DNA of 12,858 bases. Source: Mayfieldus sp038329895 (lineage in GTDB: Bacteria; Actinomycetota; Thermoleophilia; Solirubrobacterales; 70-9). The notes beneath the pieces were generated by a model. The model searched no databases. It was given only the letters and a program-made list of their open reading frames with translations, and was not told the origin of the DNA. Shown here one piece after another: positions 12,240 through 12,858 of the stretch; position 1 is the stretch's first letter, and each line of letters begins with the position of its first letter. Location: the NCBI GenBank assembly GCA_038329895.1, contig JBBQNM010000065.1:1-12858 (forward strand), read 5' to 3'. Position numbers and translations under genes: made by a program.

Positions 12240-12858
12240 ATCTCCTTCATGATCTCGTCGGTGCCGCCGCCGATCGGGCCGAGGCGGGCGTCGCGGACGG
12301 CGCGCTCGATCCCGTACTCGCGCATGTAGCCGTAGCCGCCGTGGATCTGCAGGCACTCGTCGGCGATCTCGACCAGCGCCCGCTGGGTCATCAGCTTCGC
12401 CATCGTCACCTCGCGGATGCAGTCCCGCCCCTCGTGAAAGAGGCGCAGCGCGTTGTAGGTCAGCGCCCGTGAGGCCTCGATCTGGGTCGCCATCTCGGCG
12501 AACTTGTGGCGGATCGCCTGGAACTTGCCGATCGGGCGGCCGAACGCCTCGCGCTCCAGTGCGTACTCCAGGGTGCGCTCGAACACCTTCTGCATCCCGC
12601 CGACGGCGCCGATTGCCATGTCGAGCCGCTCCCAGGCGAAGTTGGCCATGATCAGATGGAAGCCGCCGTTCTCCTCGCCAAGCAGGTTCTCCGCCGGGAC
12701 CTCGACGTCTGTGAACGAGAGCTCACCGGTGTCTGAGGCGTGCCAGCCCATCTTCTCCAGCTTTCGCGCCACCTCGTAGCCGGGCATCTCCCGCTCCAGG
12801 ACCAGGAACGAGATCCCGTCGTGGCCGCCGTCTTGAGTCGTCTTGCAGGCGCAAACTA
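12215..12858 (-). CDS. Acyl-CoA dehydrogenase, C-terminal part
   Basis: A flavoenzyme introducing the 2,3-double bond into acyl-CoA (beta-oxidation or branched-chain catabolism). The frame is open from the right edge, so about 214 C-terminal codons are present and the N-terminal half is outside. Visible blocks are DGISFLVLEREMPGY, KMGWHASDTGELSFTDVEVPAENLLGEE (middle beta domain), then the helical domain with REAFGRPIGKFQAIRHKFAEM, ECLQIHGGYGYMREY and IGGGTDEIMKEILGKQLGL at the C-terminus. The EGT catalytic glutamate of medium-chain enzymes is replaced by GGT, as in subfamilies that place the base on another helix. The last codons and the TGA come from the inserted element; the original tail (GGG CTC TAG) is at 3320-3331. 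Confidence 0.92.
   Translation of the reverse strand, partial: VCACKTTQDGGHDGISFLVLEREMPGYEVARKLEKMGWHASDTGELSFTDVEVPAENLLGEENGGFHLIMANFAWERLDMAIGAVGGMQKVFERTLEYALEREAFGRPIGKFQAIRHKFAEMATQIEASRALTYNALRLFHEGRDCIREVTMAKLMTQRALVEIADECLQIHGGYGYMREYGIERAVRDARLGPIGGGTDEIMKEILGKQLGL
12222..12252 (+). repeat. attR-like 31-bp direct repeat (right end of island)
   Basis: Identical to 3327-3357. It lies in the last codons of ACAD, so the gene reads intact across the junction, ending MKEILGKQLGL with codons supplied by the element after the core. Confidence 0.75.

Larger units (their letters stand above)
3327..12252. mobile_element. Integrative island inserted in the 3' end of an acyl-CoA dehydrogenase gene (decayed)
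   Basis: Bounded by the 31-bp direct repeats 3327-3357 and 12222-12252. A tyrosine recombinase lies just inside the right repeat and points towards it, the usual layout for elements integrating into gene ends. The right junction restores the ACAD C-terminus with synonymous codons, and the displaced tail sits at the left junction. A 22-bp motif recurs inside both ends. The interior holds an ArsR/DUF2892/MMPL/rhodanese module, LemA, a methyltransferase and a cytochrome b cluster, plus debris. The recombinase is truncated and frameshifted, so the island is probably immobile. I infer that the whole interval was one insertion; later deletions or stacked insertions are possible. Confidence 0.6.
11552..12329 (+). 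pseudogene. Tyrosine recombinase (integrase), N-terminally truncated and frameshifted
   Basis: Phage-type tyrosine integrase. The first frame (11552-11950) covers the start of the catalytic domain: DATLISVLAYAGLRPQEALAL with the first catalytic Arg, the beta-strand lysine region KTQHSRTVRLL, then VFPNRQGGVWND. Homology then moves to another frame (from about 11935 on) with PYDLRHSFVSLLIHEGR (second Arg), AGHSPTMALDVYAHVF (His and the nucleophile Tyr), so one base is gained or two lost near 11925-11945. The N-terminal SAM-like DNA-binding domain (about 170 residues) is missing; similarity starts about 10 codons into the frame, next to the SHOCT start codon. The tail DVSVLCP leads into the attachment core; the open frame then reads through antisense ACAD to 12329, which is not integrase sequence. 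Almost certainly inactive, barring a sequencing error at the shift. Confidence 0.8.

Noticed and set aside
1..12858. CRISPR arrays, tRNA or rRNA genes
   Set aside because: No regularly spaced repeat series, and no cloverleaf-like or ribosomal sequence recognised by eye on either strand; the attachment site is a protein gene, not a tRNA.

Overview
High-GC DNA with actinobacterial gene families throughout: a menaquinol-type cytochrome b, two-domain AhpD-like proteins, a SHOCT membrane protein, MMPL transporters and FadE-type acyl-CoA dehydrogenase. The mix, together with an integrase whose tail reads DVSVLCP, suggests Thermoleophilia (Solirubrobacterales/Gaiellales) or a close relative. That placement is inferred from family recognition, not measured.

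Layout. 1-1597: a site-2 protease (minus, running off the left edge) divergent from an orphan mreB. 1598-2294: no intact gene; structured repeats, the C-terminal stub of a zinc metallopeptidase, a 59-bp repeat and an 18-codon scrap of an acyl-CoA carboxylase. 2295-3323: an AhpD-like protein, convergent with a displaced acyl-CoA dehydrogenase (ACAD) tail at 3320-3357. 3598-7050: an ArsR regulator divergent from a tightly coupled DUF2892 / MMPL / rhodanese operon, with a perfect palindrome between them. 7051-7366: debris, including a cyclase N-terminus. 7367-9421: a CPxC membrane protein, LemA and a methyltransferase. 9454-11551: a SHOCT protein, b6-type cytochrome b and two small coupled envelope genes, without Rieske or cytochrome c partners. 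11552-12329: a tyrosine recombinase lacking its N-terminus and frameshifted. 12215-12858: the ACAD gene, running off the right edge.

Main reading: 3327-12252 is an old integrative island that entered the 3' end of the ACAD gene. The last codons of ACAD occur twice as a 31-bp direct repeat. The right copy completes the real gene with codons GGA TTG TGA. The left copy ends GGG CTC TAG and abuts the AhpD-like gene, as expected for the displaced native tail. Both spell the same protein end. A broken integrase lies inside the right end and a 22-bp motif lies inside both ends, as arm-type sites would. A third integrase-tail/core copy at 2110-2168 suggests an earlier related event at the same locus. 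Several truncated genes around these junctions mark the locus as a recombination hot spot.

The cargo looks envelope-centred: probable sulfur/persulfide handling with an RND-type exporter under an ArsR repressor, and an isolated quinol-oxidising cytochrome b module.
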